13,613 nt of DNA from SG8-40 sp035528435. GTDB taxonomy: Bacteria; Pseudomonadota; Gammaproteobacteria; Burkholderiales; Eutrophovitaceae. The notes under the pieces were generated by a model, which was not told the origin of the DNA, did not search any database, and saw only the letters and a program-made list of their open reading frames with translations. The stretch lies in assembly GCA_035528435.1 (NCBI GenBank), contig DATKYN010000237.1:1-13613 (forward strand), read 5' to 3'. Shown in pieces: positions 7,210 through 13,613 of this stretch. Every line of letters begins with the position of its first letter. Position 1 is the first letter of the stretch. Made by a program: the position numbers and the translations under genes.

Positions 7210-8172
7210 TCAACGTTGTGACAACATCACGTCGACGGGTTGACCGGGTTTCAGGCGTATCGCGTCTTCGATCGAAGGACGCGCTTCGACCAGGAAGACC
7301 AGTTTGGCTCGCGATTCGCGGCTGTAGATTACTGGCGGCGTGTATTCCGGCTCAGTGGAGATATAGCGTAAGGTTGCAGCGACCGGGCTTGCGCAGCCGT
7401 CGCAGCTCACGGACAGACTCTGCCCAATGCGCAGCGCACCGACAGCCGTCTCGGGCACATAGAACCGAAGCTTGATGTTGGCGGGCGGCAGGATGCTGAC
7501 AACCGGCTTGCCTGCCGGCACCCATTCCCCGGGCACGTAAAACGTGTTCTGAACCAGACCGGCGACGGGCGCGGGAACTGATTTTTGTCCCAACCGCCAG
7601 TCGGCCTGCTCCAGAACGGCGCGCGCTGCCTCGACCTCGGCCTTCGCCGCCGCCACCTCCCCACTGCGGCCGACACTGGCTTGTGCGAGCCGGATCTGTG
7701 CGTTGACCTGGGCGAGGTGTGCTTCGTCACGGCGAAGCCGCGTTATACCCTCGTCCAAAACTGCCTGTGAGATGAACTCCTGCTCGAACAATGTCCGATT
7801 GCGCTTGAGTTGGGACGCCGACAGCGCGCGCGCTTCTTCCGCATCTCGCAGCTGCGCTTGCAGCGCGTCGAGTTGCGCCGGGCGTTGGGCGGCGCGCAGG
7901 TTGTCGAGCCGTGCCTGTGCGGAACGCAAGCGTTCTTCTGCTTCGCGCCGCGCCGCAATTTCATTGCCTTGCTCCAGCACGAACAAGTCAGCGCCGGAAG
8001 TGATTTGTTGCCCCCGCGTCACCGCCAGCTGCTGCAAAGCGCCGGCATAAGGCGATGCAACGAGCACATATTCGCCTTCGGCATAGCCCTGGTAGGGGGC
8101 GTCCGGTGTCGGCCCGCATCCACCGAGGCAGGATGCGAGGCCCAGTGTCAGCATCAAACGAGGCATACGCAT
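7210..8172 (-). CDS. Membrane fusion (HlyD/YbhG-like) lipoprotein of an ABC exporter
   Basis: Periplasmic adaptor linking the inner-membrane permease to the outer envelope. From the ATG at 8172 the protein has 320 residues. A lipoprotein signal ends in LGGC, so Cys19 would be lipidated; residue +2 is Gly, not the Asp retention signal. A biotinyl-lipoyl-like half (about 30-70) is followed by an Ala/Arg/Glu-rich coiled coil (about 70-190), the second lipoyl half (PAPVAGLVQNTFYVPGEW), and a beta barrel with EPEYTPPVIYS, characteristic of YbhG/YhiI proteins. The open frame begins at 8217, but GGGAG (8179-8183), 6 nt before 8172, and the signal peptide fix the start. It follows tetR by 13 nt, so the two are co-transcribed. 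E. coli YbhG is membrane-anchored, so the lipoprotein form is a small variation. Confidence 0.92.
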   Translation of the reverse strand: MRMPRLMLTLGLASCLGGCGPTPDAPYQGYAEGEYVLVASPYAGALQQLAVTRGQQITSGADLFVLEQGNEIAARREAEERLRSAQARLDNLRAAQRPAQLDALQAQLRDAEEARALSASQLKRNRTLFEQEFISQAVLDEGITRLRRDEAHLAQVNAQIRLAQASVGRSGEVAAAKAEVEAARAVLEQADWRLGQKSVPAPVAGLVQNTFYVPGEWVPAGKPVVSILPPANIKLRFYVPETAVGALRIGQSLSVSCDGCASPVAATLRYISTEPEYTPPVIYSRESRAKLVFLVEARPSIEDAIRLKPGQPVDVMLSQR

Positions 8173-8178
8173 TGTGAT

Positions 8179-8183
8179 CTCCC
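8179..8183 (-). promoter_or_regulatory. Ribosome binding site of the membrane fusion gene
   Basis: GGGAG, 6 nt before the ATG at 8172, lying between the tetR stop and that ATG. It decides for this start over the longer open frame, which would overlap tetR. Confidence 0.75.
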
Positions 8184-8185
8184 GA

Positions 8186-8770
8186 TTACTCTGCGGCCAT
8201 CGTGCGCGGCTCACCAAGTAGCAACTGCTCTACGGCGTAGCGCACTATCAGGGCACTCTCGCGGCGCGACGCGGTGTTGTCTCGCGCGATGTGCAGCACC
8301 GCAGCGCCGACGATCAGCGTGTGAAACAGGGCAATGTTTTCCGGATCGGCTTCTCTGCCAAGTAATTCCACGACACGGCCAATATCGGCCCGTACGCGAG
8401 CGACGAAGTCCCGCAGGAAGCCCTTGATCTCGCGGTCCTCATCGGAAGCGACGACGAGCCCGAGTACAACGCGGGCGCGCCGCTTGTCGCTGACCATTGT
8501 GCTGGCAATTTGCGCCAGCATGTCGGGTGAGAGTTGTCCCTCGGAGGCGCGCGCGGCGAGCATGCCGATCATCACCTCGATCGAGTGCAGCGCGGTTGCC
8601 TTGAGCAGGTCGGCGCGCGTTGGGAAGTAGTAGGTCAGGTGGCTCTGCCTTACCCCGGCCGCCTTGGCCACACTGGGCTGTGTCAGCTTGCTGACACCGT
8701 GATCGCCGAGCAGTTCGAGTGCTGCTTCGAGAATACGGGATCTGACGTCGGTGGTGTTACTGGAAGGCAT
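8186..8770 (-). CDS. TetR-family transcriptional repressor of the exporter operon
   Basis: A 194-residue DNA-binding regulator. The N-terminal helix-turn-helix spans about 8-55, with TQPSVAKAAGVRQSHLTYYF (29-48) as the recognition part and the TetR-typical YYFPTRADLLKA after it. The C-terminal half is a helical ligand-binding and dimer domain of unknown specificity. The start is the ATG at 8770; the frame is open to 8821, but an earlier start would lie inside the operators. The Shine-Dalgarno is weak (AAAG). It is the first gene of the unit with the membrane fusion gene 13 nt behind, the same regulator-MFP order as cecR(ybiH)-ybhG of E. coli. Autoregulation is expected because two palindromes sit 11 nt upstream of the start. 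Confidence 0.92.
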   Translation of the reverse strand: MPSSNTTDVRSRILEAALELLGDHGVSKLTQPSVAKAAGVRQSHLTYYFPTRADLLKATALHSIEVMIGMLAARASEGQLSPDMLAQIASTMVSDKRRARVVLGLVVASDEDREIKGFLRDFVARVRADIGRVVELLGREADPENIALFHTLIVGAAVLHIARDNTASRRESALIVRYAVEQLLLGEPRTMAAE

Positions 8771-8781
8771 GTCTTTATCGA

Positions 8782-8818
8782 TTGGTAATAGTACCAATGA
8801 GTTTGGTATTATTACCAA
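8782..8818. promoter_or_regulatory. Twin palindromic operators of the TetR repressor
   Basis: Two copies of TTGGTA-N4-TACCAA: 8782-8797 (spacer ATAG) and 8803-8818 (spacer TTAT). The arms are perfect and identical; the first extends by one more base pair (8781/8798). The centres are 21 bp apart, two helical turns, so both dimers would sit on the same DNA face. Their place right before tetR fits autorepression and control of the exporter. Direct sequence evidence for the palindromes; the bound protein is inferred. Confidence 0.85.
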
Positions 8819-8828
8819 CACTTGTCAA
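8806..8828 (-). promoter_or_regulatory. Possible tetR promoter
   Basis: A perfect -35 TTGACA (8828-8823, minus strand) stands just upstream of the operators. The 17-nt spacer would place the -10 at 8805-8800 (CAAACT, 3 of 6), which is weak, so the -10 is uncertain. The outer operator would lie inside the spacer and block RNA polymerase. Confidence 0.35.
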
Positions 8829-9451
8829 GCCTGGACTATTGGAAGCCGGCGTTGTTCAAGGTGACATCGGGAGCTGAAGCGAGCGGGTCGTGGTCGGCGA
8901 CGCGATCGTAGCTGTCCCGACTAACGGCAACGTAGTGGCGGGAACAACCAGATCAGCTTGTCGAAACAGCCGGCTTACTGGGGAAAATCGATCATTTCGT
9001 TGACTTCGCTCCGTTGGCAGCGACCACGCAGCACTTTCGTGCCAGTGTGGGGAGGATAGGCTTGCGGTCAAACCACGGACGTGCCCTGGTCACCTGGGCA
9101 GGACGGCAATCCGGCAGAGAACTTGTGCGCACACCCGATTCCCTGTCTTCATGGCATTGCGACGCGAGTGTCCTTTCTCTGCCATGGCAATGCGCACTCC
9201 TTATTCTCGATATCAGTGGCTGGGTAAAGGAACTACAATAATGTTGGCTCTGTTTTTTCGAAAGGCGACGCCCGATCCCGATGGAGTGCAATGCATGATG
9301 AAGTCGATTTTTGTGACGAAACCGGTGGCGTAGATCATGGCGCACGCCTGCCGCTTTTTTTAAGGATCATTGGAATAGAAAATCACCATGCGGCAAGGCA
9401 TCAGTCTATTGCTAGAGACTGCCCAGACGGGAAAACCAGCGCAAATAACAG
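8829..9451. other. Gene-poor stretch between tetR and the mla-like operon
   Basis: About 620 bp without a convincing gene. It holds small unsupported open frames on both strands; a minus-strand stretch reading ARPWFDRKP (about 9060-9090) that resembles the end of the amidase at the window's right edge; a TACAAT (9234-9239) that could be a plus-strand -10 without a good -35; a weak terminator-like stem GGCGT/ACGCC (9327-9348) before seven Ts (9355-9361); and an inverted repeat at 9402-9421 before the permease gene. Confidence 0.5.
9402..9421 (+). other. Inverted repeat in the leader of the mla-like operon
   Basis: Perfect 6-bp arms CAGTCT (9402-9407) and AGACTG (9416-9421) with an 8-nt centre, ending 30 bp before the permease start. 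It may be an operator or an mRNA hairpin. No regulator gene adjoins it. Confidence 0.35.
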
Positions 9452-10573
9452 ATGCAAACCAGCGTCGATCTGATCATTGAGGGTTCAACCGCCCGTTGCT
9501 TGGGAAACTGGACCGCGCCCCATCTTCACGAAATCGAAAAGCGATTAGCCCGGGTGGAATGGCCAGTAACGGATGTCCGCTTCGACCTCGGCGGCATCGA
9601 CAGCCTGGATACTGTCGGCGCGTGGTTGCTGTTTCGAACCATCCGTGAGTTGGAAAGCGCGAGTGGGGAAGGCGGGTATACCGTGCAGCAGGTAGGCGCT
9701 GACGCACAAACCCGGCGCTTGCTGGAGTTGGTTGGAGCTAAGAGTGAGGGTACTGACCAGCCCCCCATGCCTTATCTTCCTGGCGTACTCGAAAGTGTCG
9801 GCCGGCACCTTGGTAGCCTGCTGGAAGAGTGCCTGGCCTTCCTTCATTTCATTGGCAATCTCAGCCTGGTCACTGTCCGCTCATGCCTGCGCCCATGGCG
9901 TATCCGCTGGCCCAAGGTGGTCCAGGAACTGCACGCCGCCGGGGTGAACGCCCTGCCCATAGTGGGCTTGCTGACCTTCCTGATTGGCATCGTGATTGCC
10001 TATCAGGGCGGTATCGTGCTGCGTGACTACGGCGCGAACATTTACATTGCGGACATCGTCGGTCTTTCCATGGTGCGCGAACTGGCCCCGCTGATTACCG
10101 CCATCATCGTGGCGGGACGCACTGGTTCAGCCTACACCGCGGAAATTGGCACCATGATGGTGACCGAAGAAGTGGACGCCCTGCGCAGCATGGGCGTTGC
10201 TCCGCTGGAAATGCTGGTTCTTCCCAAGTTGATTGCCCTGATGATTGCCTTGCCTTTGTTGACCGTTTTCGCGGACGCCATGGGCTTGTTCGGCGGGTTG
10301 ATCATGGCTAATTCCATGCTCAACCTGAACCCTGCAACTTTCCTGAGCCGCCTGGCCGAAGCCCTGACCCTGGACGCCTATCTCAGCGGCATCGGCAAGG
10401 CGCCGGTATTTGCGGCGATTATTGCGGCGGTGGGTTGTTTCCAGGGCTTCCGGGTTTTTGGCAGCGCCGGGAGCGTCGGACGGCAGACCACCATGAGCGT
10501 GGTCGAGTCGATTTTTCTGGTGATCATTGTCGATGCGGCATTTTCGGTGGCTTTTGCCAGGTTGGGAATCTGA
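9452..10573 (+). CDS. mlaE: STAS-MlaE fusion: phospholipid ABC transporter permease
   Basis: Inner-membrane permease of an Mla/MCE lipid transporter, 373 residues. Residues 1-100 form a STAS domain like MlaB; LDTVGAWLL (52-60) places Thr54 where MlaB has its key threonine. Residues 115-373 are the MlaE/YrbE permease with an interface helix and about five membrane segments; the family stretches GLSMVRELAPLITAIIVAGR (204-223) and AEIGTMMVTEEVDALRSMG (230-248) are plain. In E. coli MlaB is a separate protein, so here the ATPase regulator is fused to the permease; such fusions are known in other Pseudomonadota. The start is held by an in-frame TAA at 9446-9448; no good Shine-Dalgarno is seen. It is the first gene of the operon; the ATPase gene begins 3 nt after its stop. 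Confidence 0.95.
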   Translation: MQTSVDLIIEGSTARCLGNWTAPHLHEIEKRLARVEWPVTDVRFDLGGIDSLDTVGAWLLFRTIRELESASGEGGYTVQQVGADAQTRRLLELVGAKSEGTDQPPMPYLPGVLESVGRHLGSLLEECLAFLHFIGNLSLVTVRSCLRPWRIRWPKVVQELHAAGVNALPIVGLLTFLIGIVIAYQGGIVLRDYGANIYIADIVGLSMVRELAPLITAIIVAGRTGSAYTAEIGTMMVTEEVDALRSMGVAPLEMLVLPKLIALMIALPLLTVFADAMGLFGGLIMANSMLNLNPATFLSRLAEALTLDAYLSGIGKAPVFAAIIAAVGCFQGFRVFGSAGSVGRQTTMSVVESIFLVIIVDAAFSVAFARLGI

Positions 10574-10576
10574 GTC

Positions 10577-11389
10577 ATGCAAATCGTCCATGATTCCAGG
10601 CTTGATTCCCCATCCTCGATTGAGAATGCGTACGTGCTTCAGGGCCGCGATCTGTCGCAGTCATTTGGGGCGAAACAGGTCTTCAGCGGCATTAACCTGG
10701 GGATCCGGCCAGGCGAGGTGCTGGCCATCGTGGGTGGCAGTGGTAGCGGCAAATCCACCCTGATGCGCCAGCTTGCCTTGTTACAGACGCCTACATCCGG
10801 TGCCGTCACGGTGTTCGGAGCCACAGTGACGGACATGCAAGCGATGAGCGCAAACGCATTGCGTAGGCGTCTCGGCGTGATGTTTCAGCAGGGCGCTTTG
10901 TTTGGTGACCTGACCGTGCTGGAGAACGTCAGTTTCCCGCTGCAAGAGCACACCGAACTCAGCCACTCGCTGATCGAGCAGGTTGCGATGGTGAAAATTG
11001 CGCTGGCGGGTTTGCAGCCGGATACCGCTGCACTGTTTCCGAGTCAATTGAGTGGTGGGATGCGCAAGCGAGTGGCGGTGGCGCGCGGCATTGCGCTTGA
11101 TCCGGCCATCCTGTTCCTGGATGAGCCCAGTTCAGGGCTGGACCCCATCAGTGCGGATGCGATGGATGAACTGGTGTTGCAGTTGAAAGAAACGCTGGGC
11201 CTGGCCGTGATTCTGGTTACCCATGATATGGATTCCCTGTGGCGGGTTGCCGATCGGATAGTGTTATTGGCTGATGGCAAAGTGGCCGCTGAGGGCAGCA
11301 TCAGGGAGTTGGTGGATTCGAGTAACATGGTGGCGAGAGAATTCTTTCATAGCCGTCGCGGACGGGCAACAGGCGCTATGTATGCATAG
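10577..11389 (+). CDS. mlaF: Mla-type lipid transporter ATPase
   Basis: ATP-binding subunit that drives lipid movement through the MlaE-like permease. Of 270 residues, Walker A is GGSGSGKST (53-61), the Q-loop is in MFQQGALFGDLTVLENV (102-118, the GALFxxLTVxENV form typical of MlaF), the signature is LSGGMRKRVAVAR (158-170), Walker B is AILFLDEPSSGLDP (177-190), and the H-loop is VTHDMDSLWRVADR (His216). About 20 residues precede the core domain. The C-terminal tail (240-270) is slightly basic, where MlaF uses its tail to pair subunits. It is translationally close to the permease gene (3-nt gap) and is followed 26 nt later by the MCE gene. Confidence 0.95.
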   Translation: MQIVHDSRLDSPSSIENAYVLQGRDLSQSFGAKQVFSGINLGIRPGEVLAIVGGSGSGKSTLMRQLALLQTPTSGAVTVFGATVTDMQAMSANALRRRLGVMFQQGALFGDLTVLENVSFPLQEHTELSHSLIEQVAMVKIALAGLQPDTAALFPSQLSGGMRKRVAVARGIALDPAILFLDEPSSGLDPISADAMDELVLQLKETLGLAVILVTHDMDSLWRVADRIVLLADGKVAAEGSIRELVDSSNMVAREFFHSRRGRATGAMYA

Positions 11390-11415
11390 TCCACAGGCCC
11401 GAATTCAGGTGCGCC

Positions 11416-12363
11416 ATGCGATCTAGCAAGACCAGCTACATACTGGTTGGCGCCTTCGCCCTGGTGCTGGGAGCGGCATTTATCTGGGGCGTACTCTGGA
11501 TCAGCGCCGGTGGCACGCCGCAAAAAGTTGACCGTTATGTCGTCTACATGACCGACTCTGTCTCCGGACTGAATGTGGACGCGCCCCTCAAATACCGGGG
11601 TGTCGACGTGGGTAAGGTGGAGCAGGTTTCCATCGACGAAAAGAATCCCGAGCGCGTCCGCTTGTTGTTGCAGGTGCGACAGGGAACGCCTGTAAACAGC
11701 GATACGGTGGCCACCCTCGAATACCAGGGGTTGACCGGCATTGCCAATGTAAACCTGAGCGGGGGTAAAGCAAGCTCGCCCCCGTTGGAAAAACTGCCGG
11801 GCGAGGACTACCTGGTCATCAAGAGCCGCCCTTCCATTTTTTCCAGCCTGGACTCCACGCTCCACACCCTGCTCACAAACCTGATCGAGACCTCGGCCGG
11901 AGTCAATGCCCTGCTGAACGAGGAAAACCGCGCCAATTTCTCTCGTTCCATCGAAAACTTTGCCGTACTCACGGAGCGGATCGCTGACCAGTCGGAGCAG
12001 CTGGGGACTATTGTCAGCCACCTGCAGGGGACCTTGCAGAACACCCACGCGGCCAGCGAGAATTTTCCCATGCTGGTGCAGCAGTTTTCTACCGGCGCCG
12101 AATCGATTACCAGTATGGCCAACGAGATACGCGCCGTGGGCAAGAACCTGGTCGAGGCCAGCAGCAAGATCAACAGCACGGTGGAAGCCAGCGGTGCCGA
12201 CCTCGAGCATTTCACCGGCACGGCCTTGCCGGAGATAACGGTCCTGCTCAATGAGCTGCGGCTGGCGTCAGAAAACCTGCGCCGCATGAGTGAATCCCTG
12301 GCGCGGGACCCAAGCGTGCTCATCTATGGCAAGCCGGTACCCAAACCAGGGCCAGGTGAATGA
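11416..12363 (+). CDS. mlaD: MCE-domain protein, MlaD-like, membrane-anchored
   Basis: Periplasmic lipid-binding subunit anchored in the inner membrane; MCE domains form hexameric rings with a lipid channel. Of 315 residues, one membrane helix spans about 8-30, the MCE domain about 36-118 (GLNVDAPLKYRGVDVGKVEQ at 51-70, then LEYQGLTGIANVNLSGG at 101-117), and a long helical part about 140-298 with regular Leu/Ser/Asn spacing. The Pro-rich tail is short. E. coli MlaD is about 183 residues, so the helical extension is long, as in the stand-alone MCE operons of Pseudomonas type, and may form a needle or tunnel. AGG, 6 nt before the ATG, supports the start. Because no mlaC is present, transfer across the periplasm must use this extension and the lipoprotein downstream. 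Confidence 0.93.
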   Translation: MRSSKTSYILVGAFALVLGAAFIWGVLWISAGGTPQKVDRYVVYMTDSVSGLNVDAPLKYRGVDVGKVEQVSIDEKNPERVRLLLQVRQGTPVNSDTVATLEYQGLTGIANVNLSGGKASSPPLEKLPGEDYLVIKSRPSIFSSLDSTLHTLLTNLIETSAGVNALLNEENRANFSRSIENFAVLTERIADQSEQLGTIVSHLQGTLQNTHAASENFPMLVQQFSTGAESITSMANEIRAVGKNLVEASSKINSTVEASGADLEHFTGTALPEITVLLNELRLASENLRRMSESLARDPSVLIYGKPVPKPGPGE

Positions 12364-12429
12364 AGGGGTCTCGCTTCCTTGCTCCCGCCCGCGGCGGAAG
12401 GTGGCTTCACTCGACTGCATTTAATCATT

Positions 12430-12474
12430 GCGCGCGACCCTTCTCGTCCCGCGCGCTTACCCGACCGGGGTCGG
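12430..12474 (+). other. Two hairpins between the MCE gene and the lipoprotein gene
   Basis: GCGCGCG (12430-12436) and CGCGCGC (12450-12456) form a 7-bp stem with a 13-nt loop; CCGAC (12461-12465) and GTCGG (12470-12474) form a second stem with a CGGG loop. Both lie in the 148-bp gap inside the operon and lack a T-run, so they look like mRNA structure, not a terminator. They end 37 bp before the lipoprotein start. Confidence 0.45.
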
Positions 12475-12496
12475 CTGCGGCTACCTGCGGATATTT

Positions 12497-12502
12497 GAGG
12501 AG
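12497..12502 (+). promoter_or_regulatory. Ribosome binding site of the auxiliary lipoprotein gene
   Basis: GAGGAG 9 nt before the ATG at 12512. With the signal peptide it argues for that start against the frame opening at 12428. Confidence 0.7.
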
Positions 12503-12511
12503 CATGACGAG

Positions 12512-13192
12512 ATGAATCAAGTTAGCGATTCATTGCCAGGCCGGCTTTGTTCTCTCCGGAGCCGGCTGGCATTTGGCCTGCTGGCTTTGTTGCCTGTCTT
12601 GAACGCTTGCAGCCTGCCCGGCAGGGAACAGGCGCCATCGCCGCAAACTTACGTATTACAGGCCAGCCAGGCAGTCAAGGCCTCAGCCCCGGCGGCGGCC
12701 CGAAAGTGCTTGAGCATCCGGGTCAGCAGCCCGGCAACGGCGCCCGGTTTTACCACGTCGCGCATGGCCTATACCGAGCAGGCGGATCGCCTGGATTATT
12801 TTGCCTACCACGAATGGGTGGATACACCGGCCAGGATGCTGGCGCACCTGGAGGCACAAGGCCTGGACGCCAGCGGCCTGTTTGGCGCCGTGCTGTCTGG
12901 TTCGCCGGAAATCAGTACGGATTTGCGTCTTGATTCGGAGTTGATCCGGCTGCTGCAGGTGTTCGCCGATTCGGGCAACACGCTGGCGCTGGACATCAAG
13001 GTCACGCTGGTGGATGTGAAAAGCCGATCCCTGTTGCGCTCGAAAACTTTCAGCTATTCCCAAGCCGTCAGCAAGACCAATCCCGAGGCTGGTGTCGCTG
13101 CGGCAAACCGGGCATCTGACGCGTTTCTGGTTGATCTTTTGGCTTTCCTGGAAGAATCCATAGCACCCATAGCCTGCGCTTCGCAGCCCTGA
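12512..13192 (+). CDS. ABC-type transport auxiliary lipoprotein (PqiC-like)
   Basis: Probably an outer-membrane lipoprotein receiving or delivering lipid at the far end of the MCE tunnel, of the ABC_trans_aux (PqiC/YmbA) family. From the ATG at 12512 it has 226 residues. A basic N-region, a hydrophobic core (RLAFGLLALLPVL, 18-30) and lipobox LNAC put the lipidated Cys at 33; +2 is Ser, consistent with outer-membrane sorting. The family pattern follows: PQTYVLQ (44-50), SIRVSSPATAPGFTTSRMAY (68-87, the strand with a Gly before the 'ftt/yt' stretch), then YFAYHEWVDTPARML (96-110), and the late SYSQAVSKTNPEAGVAAANR. It is the last gene of the mla-like operon, as in Pseudomonas-type clusters of permease, ATPase, MCE protein and lipoprotein. 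Family assignment is firm; the membrane location is inferred. Confidence 0.85.
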   Translation: MNQVSDSLPGRLCSLRSRLAFGLLALLPVLNACSLPGREQAPSPQTYVLQASQAVKASAPAAARKCLSIRVSSPATAPGFTTSRMAYTEQADRLDYFAYHEWVDTPARMLAHLEAQGLDASGLFGAVLSGSPEISTDLRLDSELIRLLQVFADSGNTLALDIKVTLVDVKSRSLLRSKTFSYSQAVSKTNPEAGVAAANRASDAFLVDLLAFLEESIAPIACASQP

Positions 13193-13503
13193 TTGCAGGC
13201 CAGTTGAGCTAACACGGCGCCGCGCTTTTTTTGGCCGGTCATGCTGAATGTGCCGGGAAATCCGGCAGGTACGGGCTTGTTGCTGGGGCCGCTGCGCGCG
13301 ACTACTGCCGCCGACCTGGACGCGAACTCGGCAAGATCTTCATTGCTCTGCTGGCTGGGTCCGCAACAACAGCAAACGCTAACGGCGCAGGTCTTTGCCG
13401 TGAAACAACATCCCGAACTGGTCAGGCCTGTACCGGAGATGATGCCAACGCCAGGTGTTAGACCCGCTGCGTCCAGAAATTGCCGCTTAGACGCGAGTGT
13501 TGC
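13193..13503. other. Intergenic stretch between convergent genes
   Basis: About 310 bp with no convincing gene. A short GCG/CGC stem at 13217-13225 before seven Ts (13226-13232) may end the mla-like operon. A perfect hairpin TGCCGG/CCGGCA (13251-13267, loop GAAAT) follows without a T-run. A plus-strand frame from 13242 stays open to the window end but has no Shine-Dalgarno and lies antisense to the amidase. Confidence 0.5.
13217..13232 (+). terminator. Weak candidate terminator of the mla-like operon
   Basis: GCG-CCG-CGC stem of three pairs, plus a possible G-T pair, followed directly by seven Ts, 24 bp after the lipoprotein stop. The stem is short, so termination would be inefficient. Confidence 0.35.
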
Positions 13504-13613
13504 TTATTTGACCAGTGCCGGTTTGCGATCAAACCACGGTCTCGCGGCCTCGAGTTGTGCTCCAAGCCGAAACAACGTTGCCTCGTCTCCGAAAGGCGCG
13601 ACAAGCTGTACCG
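13504..13613 (-). CDS. Amidase-signature family protein, C-terminal end only
   Basis: The last 36 codons before a TAA at 13504-13506 read VQLVAPFGDEATLFRLGAQL followed by EAARPWFDRKPALVK. This is the usual C terminus of amidase-signature enzymes (GVQxVxxxGDExxLxRLAxxLExARPWxxRxP), which hydrolyse amide bonds; the Ser-Ser-Lys catalytic core lies outside the window, so the substrate is unknown. The gene is on the minus strand and converges on the mla-like operon. The family call rests on this short but characteristic end. Confidence 0.75.
   Translation of the reverse strand, partial: VQLVAPFGDEATLFRLGAQLEAARPWFDRKPALVK

Noticed and set aside
7031..7213. 60-codon minus-strand frame overlapping the membrane fusion gene stop
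   Set aside because: Its end is just the translated CACAGAGA repeat and hairpin; there is no Shine-Dalgarno or family likeness.
8992..9345. 117-codon minus-strand frame in the gene-poor stretch
   Set aside because: Apart from the short amidase-like piece the translation is low-complexity and basic, with no ribosome binding site or domain.
11347..12210. 287-codon minus-strand open frame
   Set aside because: It is antisense to the MCE gene; no domain or ribosome binding site is seen.
13242..13613. Plus-strand frame open to the window edge
   Set aside because: It has no Shine-Dalgarno, no recognisable motif, and lies antisense to the amidase end.

Overview
The window looks like chromosomal DNA of a Pseudomonadota bacterium, most likely a gamma- or betaproteobacterium. 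The support is moderate to high GC, Shine-Dalgarno sites of the GGAG type, a class I-like polyhydroxyalkanoate (PHA) synthase, a YbhG/YbhF/YbhR-type exporter, an Mla-type lipid transport operon with a PqiC-like lipoprotein, and a possible Anr/FNR box. No genus can be named from the sequence alone. I see no rRNA, tRNA, CRISPR array, transposase or integrase.

Left part (1-8828), all on the minus strand and read right to left. A TetR-family repressor gene lies under two identical-arm palindromic operators. It is followed by a lipoprotein-type membrane fusion protein, an ABC ATPase and an ABC-2 permease, which together form an exporter. Next come a beta-CASP metallo-beta-lactamase (MBL) fold protein, probably an RNase, then phaC, and finally the first 402 codons of an F1-ATPase beta subunit that runs off the window. 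The beta gene appears to open its cluster, whereas in ordinary atp operons it comes near the end. That fits the 'alternate' or N-type F-ATPase operon (atpD first). phaC has a long leader with a possible Anr/FNR box exactly 41.5 bp upstream of a predicted start, which suggests low-oxygen control.

Middle (8829-9451): about 620 bp without a convincing gene, between the leftward tetR unit and the rightward mla-like operon.

Right part (9452-13192), plus strand. A four-gene retrograde/anterograde phospholipid transporter of the Mla/MCE kind: a permease with its STAS (MlaB-like) domain fused to the N terminus, the ATPase, the membrane-anchored MCE protein, and a PqiC-like auxiliary lipoprotein. No periplasmic MlaC gene is present. 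The final 110 bp hold the 3' end of an amidase-signature gene on the minus strand, convergent with the operon.

How the genes may work together: the mla-like operon is a self-contained envelope lipid transporter, and the TetR/exporter operon is a self-contained efflux unit. The phaC, MBL-RNase and alternate ATPase genes look like an energy-storage and ion-motive group, possibly induced when oxygen is low; that link is inference.
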